A stretch of 64,000 nucleotides of DNA from Lachnospiraceae bacterium (GTDB taxonomy: Bacteria > Bacillota > Clostridia > Lachnospirales > Lachnospiraceae): NCBI GenBank assembly GCA_015056975.1, contig SVFG01000001.1, positions 61,556 to 125,555 on the forward strand. Direction: 5' to 3'. Below the pieces are notes generated by a model. That model was not told the DNA's origin, ran no database searches, and saw only the letters and a program-made list of their open reading frames with translations. This document shows positions 1 to 9,127 of this stretch, one piece after another. Both the position numbers and the translations under genes were made by a program. The stretch's first letter is position 1. Each line of letters begins with the position of its first letter.

Positions 1-1
1 T

Positions 2-652
2 CCTCTGATTGGACAGTTTTCGGATATGCTGATTGCAGCAGGAGGAAGCACCGTTCTCACAGAGGTTCCTGAAATGTTCGGCGCAGAAACCATTCTCATG
101 AACCGCTGTGTGGACGAGGCAGTGTTTGATAAGACTGTGAATCTGATAAATGACTTTAAGGATTATTTCACCCAGCACAATCAGGTGATTTATGAAAATC
201 CTTCCCCCGGCAACAAGGCGGGCGGTATTTCCACTTTGGAAGAAAAGTCCTTAGGCTGTACCCAGAAGGGCGGCATGGCTCCTGTGGTGGATGTGCTTAG
301 TTATGGAGACAGAGTGACGAAGAACGGTCTGAATTTGTTAAACGGTCCCGGAAATGATATGGTGGCAGTAACCAATCTGGTGGCGGCGGGCTGCCACATG
401 GTACTGTTTTCCACAGGAAGAGGAACACCTTTGGGTGGTCCCGTGCCCACCGTAAAGATTGCCACGAACTCCAAATTGGCAGAGCAAAAGAGCAATTGGA
501 TTGATTTTAATGCAGGCCCCATGCTGGAGGGCAGGGAGCTTTCGGAGGAGCTGCTTAAGTATGTGATGGCAGTGGCAAACGGTGAGCCGACCAGGAATGA
601 GAAGAACGGTTACAGGGAAATTGCAATTTTTAAGGATGGTGTAACACTTTGA
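2..652 (+). CDS. UxaA-family hydrolase/altronate dehydratase-like, C-terminal part (5' truncated by window)
   Basis: Open frame continues upstream of the ATG at 26 (PLIGQFSDMLIAAGGSTVLTEVPEMFGAE...); UxaA C-terminal motifs such as GNDMVAVTNLVAAGCHMVLFSTGRGTPLGGPVPTVKIATNS. Confidence 0.85.
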   Translation, partial: PLIGQFSDMLIAAGGSTVLTEVPEMFGAETILMNRCVDEAVFDKTVNLINDFKDYFTQHNQVIYENPSPGNKAGGISTLEEKSLGCTQKGGMAPVVDVLSYGDRVTKNGLNLLNGPGNDMVAVTNLVAAGCHMVLFSTGRGTPLGGPVPTVKIATNSKLAEQKSNWIDFNAGPMLEGRELSEELLKYVMAVANGEPTRNEKNGYREIAIFKDGVTL

Positions 653-1530
653 GTAATTATATTATCATTGATGCCCACCTGCACCTTTGGGAAAAGCAGG
701 AGGGCAGAGTAAACGGCAAGCCGGTGTTTGGCGTAGGGGACGGCAGGAGCGATTTCGGCGGAGAAATCCGTCAGATGATGCCCCCCTATATGACGGATGA
801 CAAGAACACCGTGGAGCGTTTGATTGCCAATATGAATTATGCCTGTGTGGGCGGTTGCGTGGTGACTCAGGAGTACATCGACGGCAATCAGGATGCCTAT
901 CTGCTAAAGGCAAAGGCAAAATATCCCGACCGCATCAAAATCTGCTCCCTTTATGAGGAGAAGCCGGATTTCTCCTTGGAGGGTTTTGACGGTGTAAAAA
1001 TCTGTGCGGGAAGACTGGCAGATAAGGATTTAAAGAAGCTGCTTCCTGTTTTCAAGAAGGTAGAGGCGGCAGGTAAGTTTATCTCTATTGATTTGGCAGA
1101 CGGTGATGAGCAGGTGGAGGATATGGAGTATCTGATAAAGGAATGCCCCGACCTTCGGATAGCCATCGGTCATTTCGGCATGGTGACAACTCCCGGCTGG
1201 CAGAAGCAGATTGCCCTTGCCAAGAATAAAAATGTTTATATTGAGAGCGGTGGTCTGACATGGCTGTTCCACAAGGAGTTTTACCCTTATCCTTCCGCAA
1301 TTGATGCTATTTTAGAGGCACGGGATATCTGCGGCATGGAGAAGCTGATGTGGGGCAGCGATTACCCCCGTACCATGACAGACATCACATATATTATGGC
1401 AGTGCGCTTTATTGCAGAGTCTGTAAAGCTTACTGAGGCGGAGAAAAAGGCTTTCCTTGGAGAGAACGCCGTGAGGTTTTATGGATTTGAGCATATGAAG
1501 CCGATAGAGGATTCGTTGAATATGTTGTAG
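649..1530 (+). CDS. Amidohydrolase family protein (lactonase-type TIM barrel)
   Basis: IIDAHLHLW N-terminus, GHFG and MWGSDYPRT motifs typical of amidohydrolase_2; TTG start overlaps the stop of the upstream ORF. Confidence 0.8.
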   Translation: MSNYIIIDAHLHLWEKQEGRVNGKPVFGVGDGRSDFGGEIRQMMPPYMTDDKNTVERLIANMNYACVGGCVVTQEYIDGNQDAYLLKAKAKYPDRIKICSLYEEKPDFSLEGFDGVKICAGRLADKDLKKLLPVFKKVEAAGKFISIDLADGDEQVEDMEYLIKECPDLRIAIGHFGMVTTPGWQKQIALAKNKNVYIESGGLTWLFHKEFYPYPSAIDAILEARDICGMEKLMWGSDYPRTMTDITYIMAVRFIAESVKLTEAEKKAFLGENAVRFYGFEHMKPIEDSLNML

Positions 1531-1625
1531 TGCGAGCTGGTCTTGGCTGTTCGCAGCTAAGCACAGAATGCCTGATATGAAAATCAGATGCGGTTGCACC
1601 GCGACTGCAGACAGGAGGAAGAATT

Positions 1626-2066
1626 ATGTTAAAAGGAATTTCACCCATACTTTCACCCATGCTTTTAAAGGTGCTTTGTGAGATGGGACACAGTGATACC
1701 ATAGTGATTGCAGACGGTAATTTCCCTGCAGAAACCATGGGAAAGAACGGCATTGTCATCCGCATGGACGGACATGGCGTGCCTGAGATTTTAGAGGCGA
1801 TTTTGGAGGTATTCCCTCTGGACCAGTATGTGGAAAAGCCCGTAAGTCTCATGGAGAGAGTACCCGGAGACAATGCAGATGTATCTATTTGGAAGACCTA
1901 TGAGGAAATGATTACAAAGGCGGAGGAGCGCGGTGTAAGCGTTATTGATAAGTTGGAGCGCTTTGCCTTCTATGAGGAAGCTAAGAAGGCTTATGCAGTG
2001 ATTGCAACCTCTGAAACCAGCCAGTACGCAAACGTGATTTTGCAGAAGGGTTGCGTGTTGCTGTAA
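1626..2066 (+). CDS. RbsD/FucU family sugar mutarotase (L-fucose mutarotase-like)
   Basis: MLKGISPILSPMLLKVLCEMGHSDTIVIADGNFPAE is characteristic of FucU/RbsD. Confidence 0.85.
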   Translation: MLKGISPILSPMLLKVLCEMGHSDTIVIADGNFPAETMGKNGIVIRMDGHGVPEILEAILEVFPLDQYVEKPVSLMERVPGDNADVSIWKTYEEMITKAEERGVSVIDKLERFAFYEEAKKAYAVIATSETSQYANVILQKGCVLL

Positions 2067-2160
2067 GTGATGTGGTGTTCCTGACTGGCGATTGTTCAGT
2101 GATTGTTCGGTGATTGTCTGGCGATAAATGCGACCCGTGGGCACCACAAGGTTGATTTCT

Positions 2161-2202
2161 CTCCCCAGACCCCGCTTTTTTCCAAAATGAGGGTCTGGGG
2201 AG
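2161..2202 (+). terminator. Strong hairpin, candidate intrinsic terminator
   Basis: ctccccagaccc ... gggtctggggag, 12-bp perfect stem followed by ttatt. Confidence 0.7.
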
Positions 2203-2321
2203 TTATTATTTCACTCCTGGTGCCCATAAACTGTGTTTTTTAGGGCTTAGAGAGGCCTTTTGTGGGTCTGAGAGAGCTAAAACAATTGTGGAGACCCACG
2301 GGGTGCTGATTTGACTGCGTG

Positions 2322-3266
2322 CTATGCCAGGGGCTTTGTATACTCTGCCAAATACCAATTCTCAAAAGGAATATAATCAGTTCTTGTCAATCCGGCATCG
2401 GCGGCAAGGGCATCAAACTGTTCAAAATCCGCATACAAGCGCACTTGACGCATCAGCTCAAGCGCCTGAGCTTCAGGAATATCATATGTTTCAAAGATTT
2501 TGTGGCGGCGCAGCCATGCACTATGTCGGGAGACGGTAATCAGCTTGCCGCCCGGCTTAAGAACGCGGACTGCTTCTTTTAGGATGGTGGGAATTTCGCG
2601 GCATTCATCAAAGCCAAAGTGCGAGCACACCACATCAAAAAGATTGTCCGAAAAGGGCAGATTCCACAGGCTGGCACATAATCCCAGTGCATTTTTGCGG
2701 TAATAGCGTCCGATAACATCGGCATTTTTGGCACATACAAAATCAATGTCTACGCCAATATAGTACATATCCTCTGTAAGGGAACGTGCAATGGCGTTTG
2801 TACCCACACCGGCACCCACCGTCATTTCCATAATTTTGTGGGGAGTGGCGGATTTTGTACATATTTTGTCTGCGTAATGGGACAAATGCTTTGCAGCCCA
2901 ACCGTTGCGGGCATTTTCAGTTATTTCCACGCGACGTACACTATTTTCATCTAAAGCATGGCGGTAAGATTTCAACAATTCTTCTTCGGTCAGTTCGTTT
3001 ATTGTCCTGTGCGGTCCGTCAATCCAAATCGGCTTGCCGTGAAGCGCATAATGTTGAAAACGCCGGATGAATTCCTCTTTTGTAGGGATTGTTTGCAGAT
3101 AGAAGGCATCCCGCTCGCTGCAAAGCTTTTCGTATTCTGCATCACTGATAGTACCGACAGGATTGGGAGTATTGAGACCATACTTCTCATCAAGCTTCTG
3201 CATGAATTCCTGATAGGGTTTGATATCTTCCCAAAATAAAATGTCGTCGTGTTCATTATAGACCAT
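2322..3266 (-). CDS. Class I SAM-dependent methyltransferase
   Basis: MEMTVGAGVGTNAIARSL...YIGVDID...VVCSHFGFDE...VLKPGGKLITVSRH; start set at MVYNEHDD preceded by GGAGG. Confidence 0.75.
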   Translation of the reverse strand: MVYNEHDDILFWEDIKPYQEFMQKLDEKYGLNTPNPVGTISDAEYEKLCSERDAFYLQTIPTKEEFIRRFQHYALHGKPIWIDGPHRTINELTEEELLKSYRHALDENSVRRVEITENARNGWAAKHLSHYADKICTKSATPHKIMEMTVGAGVGTNAIARSLTEDMYYIGVDIDFVCAKNADVIGRYYRKNALGLCASLWNLPFSDNLFDVVCSHFGFDECREIPTILKEAVRVLKPGGKLITVSRHSAWLRRHKIFETYDIPEAQALELMRQVRLYADFEQFDALAADAGLTRTDYIPFENWYLAEYTKPLA

Positions 3267-3439
3267 TGCACATACCTCCGTTTGTGTTTTATGGTAACAG
3301 TATAGCGAATGGAATGATTGGATACCAGTCTTGTTCTTATTCACGAAATGTAGTATAATATATATAGGGAAAATGAAGGATTTGTATTTAAAGACTGCGA
3401 TGATGCGGTCTTTTGCTTTATAAAGGAGGCGAATTATTT

Positions 3440-3694
3440 ATGTTTTTCAAAAACCATTTCCGTAAAATACAGGATTTAGAAACCATTATGAACAGAATCC
3501 ATATGAACATGTCCAACAATTACAAGGATGCTGCCCAGATGAATTTGAAGGAGCTTGAAGAGTTATATAAAGAACTTCAGGAAAAGGGCAAGGTGAATGA
3601 AAAGCAGGCGGCGCACTATGAGGCAGAGATTTATGCCCTGCAGCATAATTTAAAGGGCTTTACCCATAAGGATCAGAAGCCTTTTTGGACGTGA
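3440..3694 (+). CDS. Small hypothetical protein
   Basis: ORF with good RBS (aaggaggcgaattatttATG); no family recognised. Confidence 0.55.
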   Translation: MFFKNHFRKIQDLETIMNRIHMNMSNNYKDAAQMNLKELEELYKELQEKGKVNEKQAAHYEAEIYALQHNLKGFTHKDQKPFWT

Positions 3695-3700
3695 GTTGAG

Positions 3701-4543
3701 TTACACTTGGAACACATTATGCTTATTATAGCTCTCCCGATATAATGAGGGAGAAAGTCCTGTAACCTTGCGGAATGCATTGGAAAAATTATGAGCATCC
3801 GAAAAACCCAGACTGTAGGCTATCTGGGAGATGGGCTGATTGGTTTCGGACAGGGCATATTTGGCGGAATCCATTTTGGCCTGTAAAAGATGCTGTTTTA
3901 ATGGAATTCCTGCATATTGTTTAAAAAAGGTTGTCAGGTACTTTTCATTGTAGCCAAAGTGGGTGGCAATCTCGGAAATTCGCAGATTGTCCTGGATGTG
4001 CCAGGAGATATAATCTACAATGTCGCTGTAGAGCTGTTCCTTGCGATGTTTATCCGCGGTGCTGTGTCGGCCCTGTGCAGCAGTCTCGGAGAGAATAGCA
4101 CTGCACAGATAGCGGTTTAAGGTGGCGTCATGGTAGCGCCTGTCAGAATCCTGCAACTGCTTCATTAAAATCAAAATGCGTTCCATGGAGGACAGTGCGC
4201 CTGTCATCGGAATGCAGATATGCCCCGGAGTGTGTCCGGAATCGTCAGTCAGAATCTCATGGTTCTGGCTTTCTTTATTGTACCCGAAATGCAGCCAGTA
4301 AAAGCTACAGTTGGAAGAACGTGTTCCGTGTTGGAAGGGCGTGGGACCCATAAGCAGGTACTCACCGGGATGTACCTCGTATTCGTTTTTATGGTCCGCA
4401 ATGTAGAGAATACCCTCTGTAACCACCATAAGCTCATAATCATCCCTGCTTCTGGTCATATGAATCCAGTCGTTGCCCGGAGATGTGAATTTTCCACACC
4501 AATGATATATAAATTCCCTTGAAGAGTCAAAATCCAGAATCAT
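3701..4543 (-). CDS. AraC-family transcriptional regulator
   Basis: N-terminal cupin-like domain and C-terminal double HTH (ISEIATHFGYNEKYLTTFFKQYAGIPLKQHLL...ISQIAYSLGFSDAHNFSNAFRKVTGLSPSLYR); start at MILDFDSS with RBS. Confidence 0.9.
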   Translation of the reverse strand: MILDFDSSREFIYHWCGKFTSPGNDWIHMTRSRDDYELMVVTEGILYIADHKNEYEVHPGEYLLMGPTPFQHGTRSSNCSFYWLHFGYNKESQNHEILTDDSGHTPGHICIPMTGALSSMERILILMKQLQDSDRRYHDATLNRYLCSAILSETAAQGRHSTADKHRKEQLYSDIVDYISWHIQDNLRISEIATHFGYNEKYLTTFFKQYAGIPLKQHLLQAKMDSAKYALSETNQPISQIAYSLGFSDAHNFSNAFRKVTGLSPSLYRESYNKHNVFQV

Positions 4544-4727
4544 TTTCGTTCCTTTCCCGTAATTGACATGAGAACATACCAAATATTTTTATAACTCCAC
4601 AACCATAATATAACTTTTTTACACCTTTTGCAACTTTTGTAGATTTCCAGATGAGGAGATTGCTGTCATAATGTTGATATACAGATTAGAACGGCATTAA
4701 ATACAACAAACAGAAAGGGAAAGAAAG

Positions 4728-7121
4728 ATGAGTATGAGAGGTAACAAAGCATTTTCATTGCGTAAGGTGGCACTTAAGGATGCATATCTTTTGAATGCAT
4801 TTGAAAAGGAGGTCCTGTATCTGACCTCTTTTGATACGGATAAGCTGCTTGCAGGATTCCGTGAGACAGCAGGACTGGATATGCAGGGTGTGGAGAGATA
4901 TCCCGGCTGGGAAAATATGCTGATTGGCGGTCATACCCTGGGACATTTCATGACAGCGTGTGTCAGATGCTGTGAATCCGTGAATTGCAAGGAAGAGGAC
5001 AGAGAGGCACTTTTACAGATACTGAAGCGTCTGGCTGACGGTCTGAAGGAGTGTCAGGTAGCAGGTAAGACCGGATTCTTGTTCGGCGCAACCATTGCGG
5101 ATAAATCAAATGTGGAATTGCAGTTTGATTATGTGGAGGAGAATAAGACCAACATTATCACACAGGCGTGGGTGCCCTGGTATACCATGCACAAGATTTT
5201 CGAGGGCTTTGTATCCGTGGCAAATATGGATGTGGAAGGAGCACTGGCTGAGGATATAAAGGCGACTACCATTGAGGTTACTTCCAAACTGGCAGACTGG
5301 GTATACGGACGTACAAGCAGCTGGAGCGAGGAGACTCACAGAACAGTGCTTGGTATTGAATACGGCGGTATGAATGACTGCTTGTATGATGTATACCTGA
5401 TTACCGGCAAGAAGGAGCATTTGGATGCAGCACATGCCTTTGACCAGGTGGACTTGTTTGAAAGAGTTTATCAGTCCGAGGCGGGAGACAATGTTTTAAA
5501 CAATCATCATGCCAACACCACCATCCCTAAATTTATGGGTGCATTGAAGCGTTTTGTGGTGACAGGGGATGAAAAGTATTTCGACTATGCAGCACATTTC
5601 TGGAAGCTGGTTACCGAGAACCATACCTATGTTACCGGCGGTAACAGTGAGTGGGAGCATTTTGGTGTGGATTTGATTTTGGATAAGGAGAGAACCAACT
5701 GCAACTGCGAGACCTGTAACGTATATAACATGCTGAAGATGACAAAGAGCCTGTTTATGATTACGGGAGACATTAAATATGCGGATTGGTATGAGAATAC
5801 CTACATTAATTCCATTTTGTCCTCCCAGAATCCTGCAGATGGTATGACCACGTATTTCCAGCCTATGGCGAGCGGTTATTATAAGGTGTACGGTGAGCCC
5901 TTTAATAAATTCTGGTGCTGTACCGGTACCGGTATGGAGAATTTCTCCAAGCTGCAGGAGAGCTTTTACTTTGAGAAGGATAATGCCCTGATTGTAAATC
6001 AGTATATTTCCTCTACGGTTGATTTTAACGGTGTGGAAGTTGTACAGTGTGCAAATGTACCCAAGTCAGATGTTGTGACCTTTACTATTAAGTCTGCTCT
6101 TGAGGGCAATCTGTTGCTTCGTCTGCCCTACTGGCTGGCAGCACCCGCAACTGTTAAGGTAAACGGTGAGTCTTATGCTTACAGTGTAACCGGCGGGGAG
6201 AACGGAAAGGGATATGCGATTGTGGAGGGACCCTTCGCGGCAGATACCACTGTTGAGATTACCCTTCCCATGAAGGTGGTTGCGTACAACCTGCCCGATG
6301 GTGAAAATACATACGCCTTTAAATATGGTCCCGTGGTATTGAGTGCTCTTCTTGGAACGACGGATATGGTGGACGGCAAGACCGGTGTAAACGTTACGAT
6401 TCCCAGCAACCGCATTATCGAGGAGAAATATGTTCCTTCCGGCAGCGAGAGAATTCTGATTGCTGAGGGCAGTGTGGCAGAGTTTATGGCTGACATTGAA
6501 AAACATCTTGTGCGTCAGGGCGAGGAATTGACATTTGCGTTAAACGGTACGGATGCAAAACTTACCTACGTGCCTCATTTCTCACAGCACAAGGAGCGTT
6601 ACGGTATTTACTTTACCTTTGTGGATGAAGATATGCTTGCTCTTGAGAAAGAAAAAAAGGAATACGAGAAGATTGATACGGTACAGCCCGGCTATGGCCA
6701 GTATGAAAACGACGAGCTTCACAATATGACGGAGCAAGGTGCAGGTTCTGTAGGTACCACCCAGGGCGGAACCTCCCGTTATGCCAAGGAAGGCGGCAGC
6801 TTCTCTTACACCATGGAGGTAAATCCCGAGGGAACAGATTTGCTGGTAACCTTCAGGGATGCGGATGCGGCAAAGGGTATTAAGCTTACCGTAGGTGATG
6901 TAACTATCTTTGCGGGCGTGCCGGAGAAGACCGATGAGAATGCCGGAGAGGAAGGATATTTTGATGTACTGATTCCAATCTCTGAAGACGCTATGAAGCT
7001 TGCAGGCAAGAAATTCTACGACAGCCGCGAGCGAACCATCCTGACCATTACACTTCAGGGTATTGACGGCAAGGAATCCGCCGCAATCTGCCAGTTTATG
7101 TATACCGTTGTGAGAAAATAA
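4728..7121 (+). CDS. Glycoside hydrolase family 127-like (beta-L-arabinofuranosidase/DUF1680), no signal peptide
   Basis: VSLRDAYLLNAFEK-like N-terminus, GGMNDCLYDVYLITG, NNHHANTTIPK, CNCETCNVYNMLKMTKSLF, FWCCTGTGMENFSKL motifs. Confidence 0.85.
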   Translation: MSMRGNKAFSLRKVALKDAYLLNAFEKEVLYLTSFDTDKLLAGFRETAGLDMQGVERYPGWENMLIGGHTLGHFMTACVRCCESVNCKEEDREALLQILKRLADGLKECQVAGKTGFLFGATIADKSNVELQFDYVEENKTNIITQAWVPWYTMHKIFEGFVSVANMDVEGALAEDIKATTIEVTSKLADWVYGRTSSWSEETHRTVLGIEYGGMNDCLYDVYLITGKKEHLDAAHAFDQVDLFERVYQSEAGDNVLNNHHANTTIPKFMGALKRFVVTGDEKYFDYAAHFWKLVTENHTYVTGGNSEWEHFGVDLILDKERTNCNCETCNVYNMLKMTKSLFMITGDIKYADWYENTYINSILSSQNPADGMTTYFQPMASGYYKVYGEPFNKFWCCTGTGMENFSKLQESFYFEKDNALIVNQYISSTVDFNGVEVVQCANVPKSDVVTFTIKSALEGNLLLRLPYWLAAPATVKVNGESYAYSVTGGENGKGYAIVEGPFAADTTVEITLPMKVVAYNLPDGENTYAFKYGPVVLSALLGTTDMVDGKTGVNVTIPSNRIIEEKYVPSGSERILIAEGSVAEFMADIEKHLVRQGEELTFALNGTDAKLTYVPHFSQHKERYGIYFTFVDEDMLALEKEKKEYEKIDTVQPGYGQYENDELHNMTEQGAGSVGTTQGGTSRYAKEGGSFSYTMEVNPEGTDLLVTFRDADAAKGIKLTVGDVTIFAGVPEKTDENAGEEGYFDVLIPISEDAMKLAGKKFYDSRERTILTITLQGIDGKESAAICQFMYTVVRK

Positions 7122-7133
7122 ATATGTTTCGAT

Positions 7134-7160
7134 ACAAGCCCGCGGTTCCCGCGGGCTTGT
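7134..7160 (+). terminator. Perfect 12-bp GC-rich hairpin downstream of the GH127-like gene
   Basis: acaagcccgcgg-ttc-ccgcgggcttgt; lacks a clean T tract. Confidence 0.6.
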
Positions 7161-7350
7161 TGTGCGCAGAAAGGTTTGCGGTTATGGGAAGTGCCATGGT
7201 ATCCGCAGTGCAATGCGAGCACGTCGGCCCTTGGCGAGGTCAAGGCGCGAGCGCCTTCGAGCCTAGTGCCGCTACGTTGCGAACCTTAGCGAAAGCGTGC
7301 CTGCGGTAGCATGGTATTTTCCAAAAAACCGCAGACCTTTCTGCGCACAA
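7160..7350. repeat. Palindromic (MITE/cruciform-like) intergenic element, 24-bp terminal inverted repeats
   Basis: TTGTGCGCAGAAAGGTTTGCGGTT (7160-7183) versus AACCGCAGACCTTTCTGCGCACAA (7327-7350), 23/24 complementary; central palindrome AAGGCGC-GA-GCGCCTT at 7242-7257. Confidence 0.7.
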
Positions 7351-7431
7351 CCTGTCACAATCTTTTGCTTTTGTGCCACTATTTATGTTATAATAATAAA
7401 ACAATGTATTGCAAAAATAGGAGGTTTTTTT

Positions 7432-9060
7432 ATGGGATTATATGCAAATCAGGTGGGTTATCCTTCCGCCGCCAAAAAGGTGGCAGTTTCAACCAAAGAA
7501 TGTAAGTTTCAGATACTTTCTGCCGATACCGGAAAAGTTGTCTTGGAGGGTGTGAGCGCGAGCGCAAAATATGATGCGGCAGCAGGTGAAGATGCTTTTG
7601 CCGTTGATTTTACCGGACTTACACAGCCGGGAGCTTATTATATTAAAACTGACGATGGAGAGCAGTCACATAAATTTGTGATAGAGGACAAGCCCTATGC
7701 GCAGCTTCACAAGGATATGTTAAAGGCACTTTACTATCAGAGATGCGGTTGTGCACTGGAGGAAGAATACGCAGGTGCCTATACCCATGCGGCATGCCAT
7801 ACTGCTCCCGCTATCCATTATGCGGATTTTGAGGCAAAGACTGAGAATCCTCAGACTTTTGACATGACCGGAGGCTGGCATGATGCGGGAGATTTCGGAA
7901 GATATTCCACTCCGGCAGCAGTTGCAGTGGGACATCTTTTATATGCTTATGAGCTGTTCCCGGAAAGCTTTCAAGGCAGTTTGCAGATACCTGAGAGTGG
8001 TAATGATATGCCGGATGTTTTGAATGAGTGTCTGTACGAGCTGGAGTGGCTTATGAAAATGCAGGCGGAGGACGGCGGTGTGTATCACAAGCTAACCGCG
8101 TATCGCCATGCAGACTTTTTGATGCCTGAGGAAGACCTGGACCAATTCTTGATTTATCCCGTATCTTCCATGGCTGTGGCGGATTTCGCAGCTGTTATGG
8201 CACTGGCATTCAGAGTATACAAGGGCTTTAGACCGGAATTTGCAAAGAAAGCACTGGAAGCGGCAAAGAAATCCTGGAAGTGGCTTTGTGAGAACCCCTA
8301 CATTGGTTTTAAAAATCCGGAGGGAAGCGGTACCGGAGAATATGGTGATTTCAGTGATTATGATGAACGCTTCTGGGCAGCATGTGAAATGCTGTGTTCA
8401 GACAGCGAAAACAGGGAAGAATACATAAAAGCAATCAGGGAATACGGTGACAAGGTTGGGAAGCTGGATTTTGGCTGGACGGATGTATCTGCATTTGGTT
8501 CCCTGTGCCTGATGACGGACGGAGAGAAGCTTTGTCCCGAGGATATTTTGAAAAATATTGAGGAGACTGTATTTGCGGAGGCAGACAGGCTGCTTGCGGT
8601 GCAGGCGGATATGGGCTACGGAGCAGGTATGGAGCCTAATGATTATTGCTGGGGAAGTAATATGGTGGTGTGCAACAGAGGCATGCTTCTTGCACTGTGC
8701 GCAATCAAGGCAGACACAGACAAAGCGACAGCTTACAAAGAGGGCGTGCTGGCACAGCTGCACTATCTGCTTGGAAGAAATGCTACGGATTACAGCTATG
8801 TGACCGGTCACGGAGAGCATGCATTTAGAAATCCTCACAACAGACCCACAGCCTGTGACGGTATTGATGACCCCATGCCCGGTTGGGTCAGCGGCGGTCC
8901 CAACAAGGTGCCCTGTGACGAAGCGGCAGTGGCATTAATCAAGCCCGGCACACCGCCCATGAAGTGCTATGTGGATCATGTGGACAGCTATTCCACAAAC
9001 GAGATTACCATTTACTGGAATTCACCGGCTATTTTTATGACAGCGTTTTTGAATGCCTGA
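7432..9060 (+). CDS. Glycoside hydrolase family 9 protein with N-terminal Ig-like (CelD_N) domain, probably intracellular
   Basis: MGLYANQVGYPSAAKK..., GGWHDAGDFGRY, GHGEHAFRNPHNRPTACDG, DSYSTNEITIYWNSPAIF; start reassigned from 7297 to 7432 (gagg RBS). Confidence 0.88.
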   Translation: MGLYANQVGYPSAAKKVAVSTKECKFQILSADTGKVVLEGVSASAKYDAAAGEDAFAVDFTGLTQPGAYYIKTDDGEQSHKFVIEDKPYAQLHKDMLKALYYQRCGCALEEEYAGAYTHAACHTAPAIHYADFEAKTENPQTFDMTGGWHDAGDFGRYSTPAAVAVGHLLYAYELFPESFQGSLQIPESGNDMPDVLNECLYELEWLMKMQAEDGGVYHKLTAYRHADFLMPEEDLDQFLIYPVSSMAVADFAAVMALAFRVYKGFRPEFAKKALEAAKKSWKWLCENPYIGFKNPEGSGTGEYGDFSDYDERFWAACEMLCSDSENREEYIKAIREYGDKVGKLDFGWTDVSAFGSLCLMTDGEKLCPEDILKNIEETVFAEADRLLAVQADMGYGAGMEPNDYCWGSNMVVCNRGMLLALCAIKADTDKATAYKEGVLAQLHYLLGRNATDYSYVTGHGEHAFRNPHNRPTACDGIDDPMPGWVSGGPNKVPCDEAAVALIKPGTPPMKCYVDHVDSYSTNEITIYWNSPAIFMTAFLNA

Positions 9061-9127
9061 TAACGGATATAGGGTGCGAATCCGGGCAATATGTGCAGGG
9101 GAATAAATTAAAGGAGATATGTAAGAT

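Noticed and set aside
7297-7431. N-terminal extension of the GH9 ORF
   Set aside because: Lies within the palindromic repeat and promoter region; the gagg RBS and conserved LYANQVGY start place initiation at 7432.
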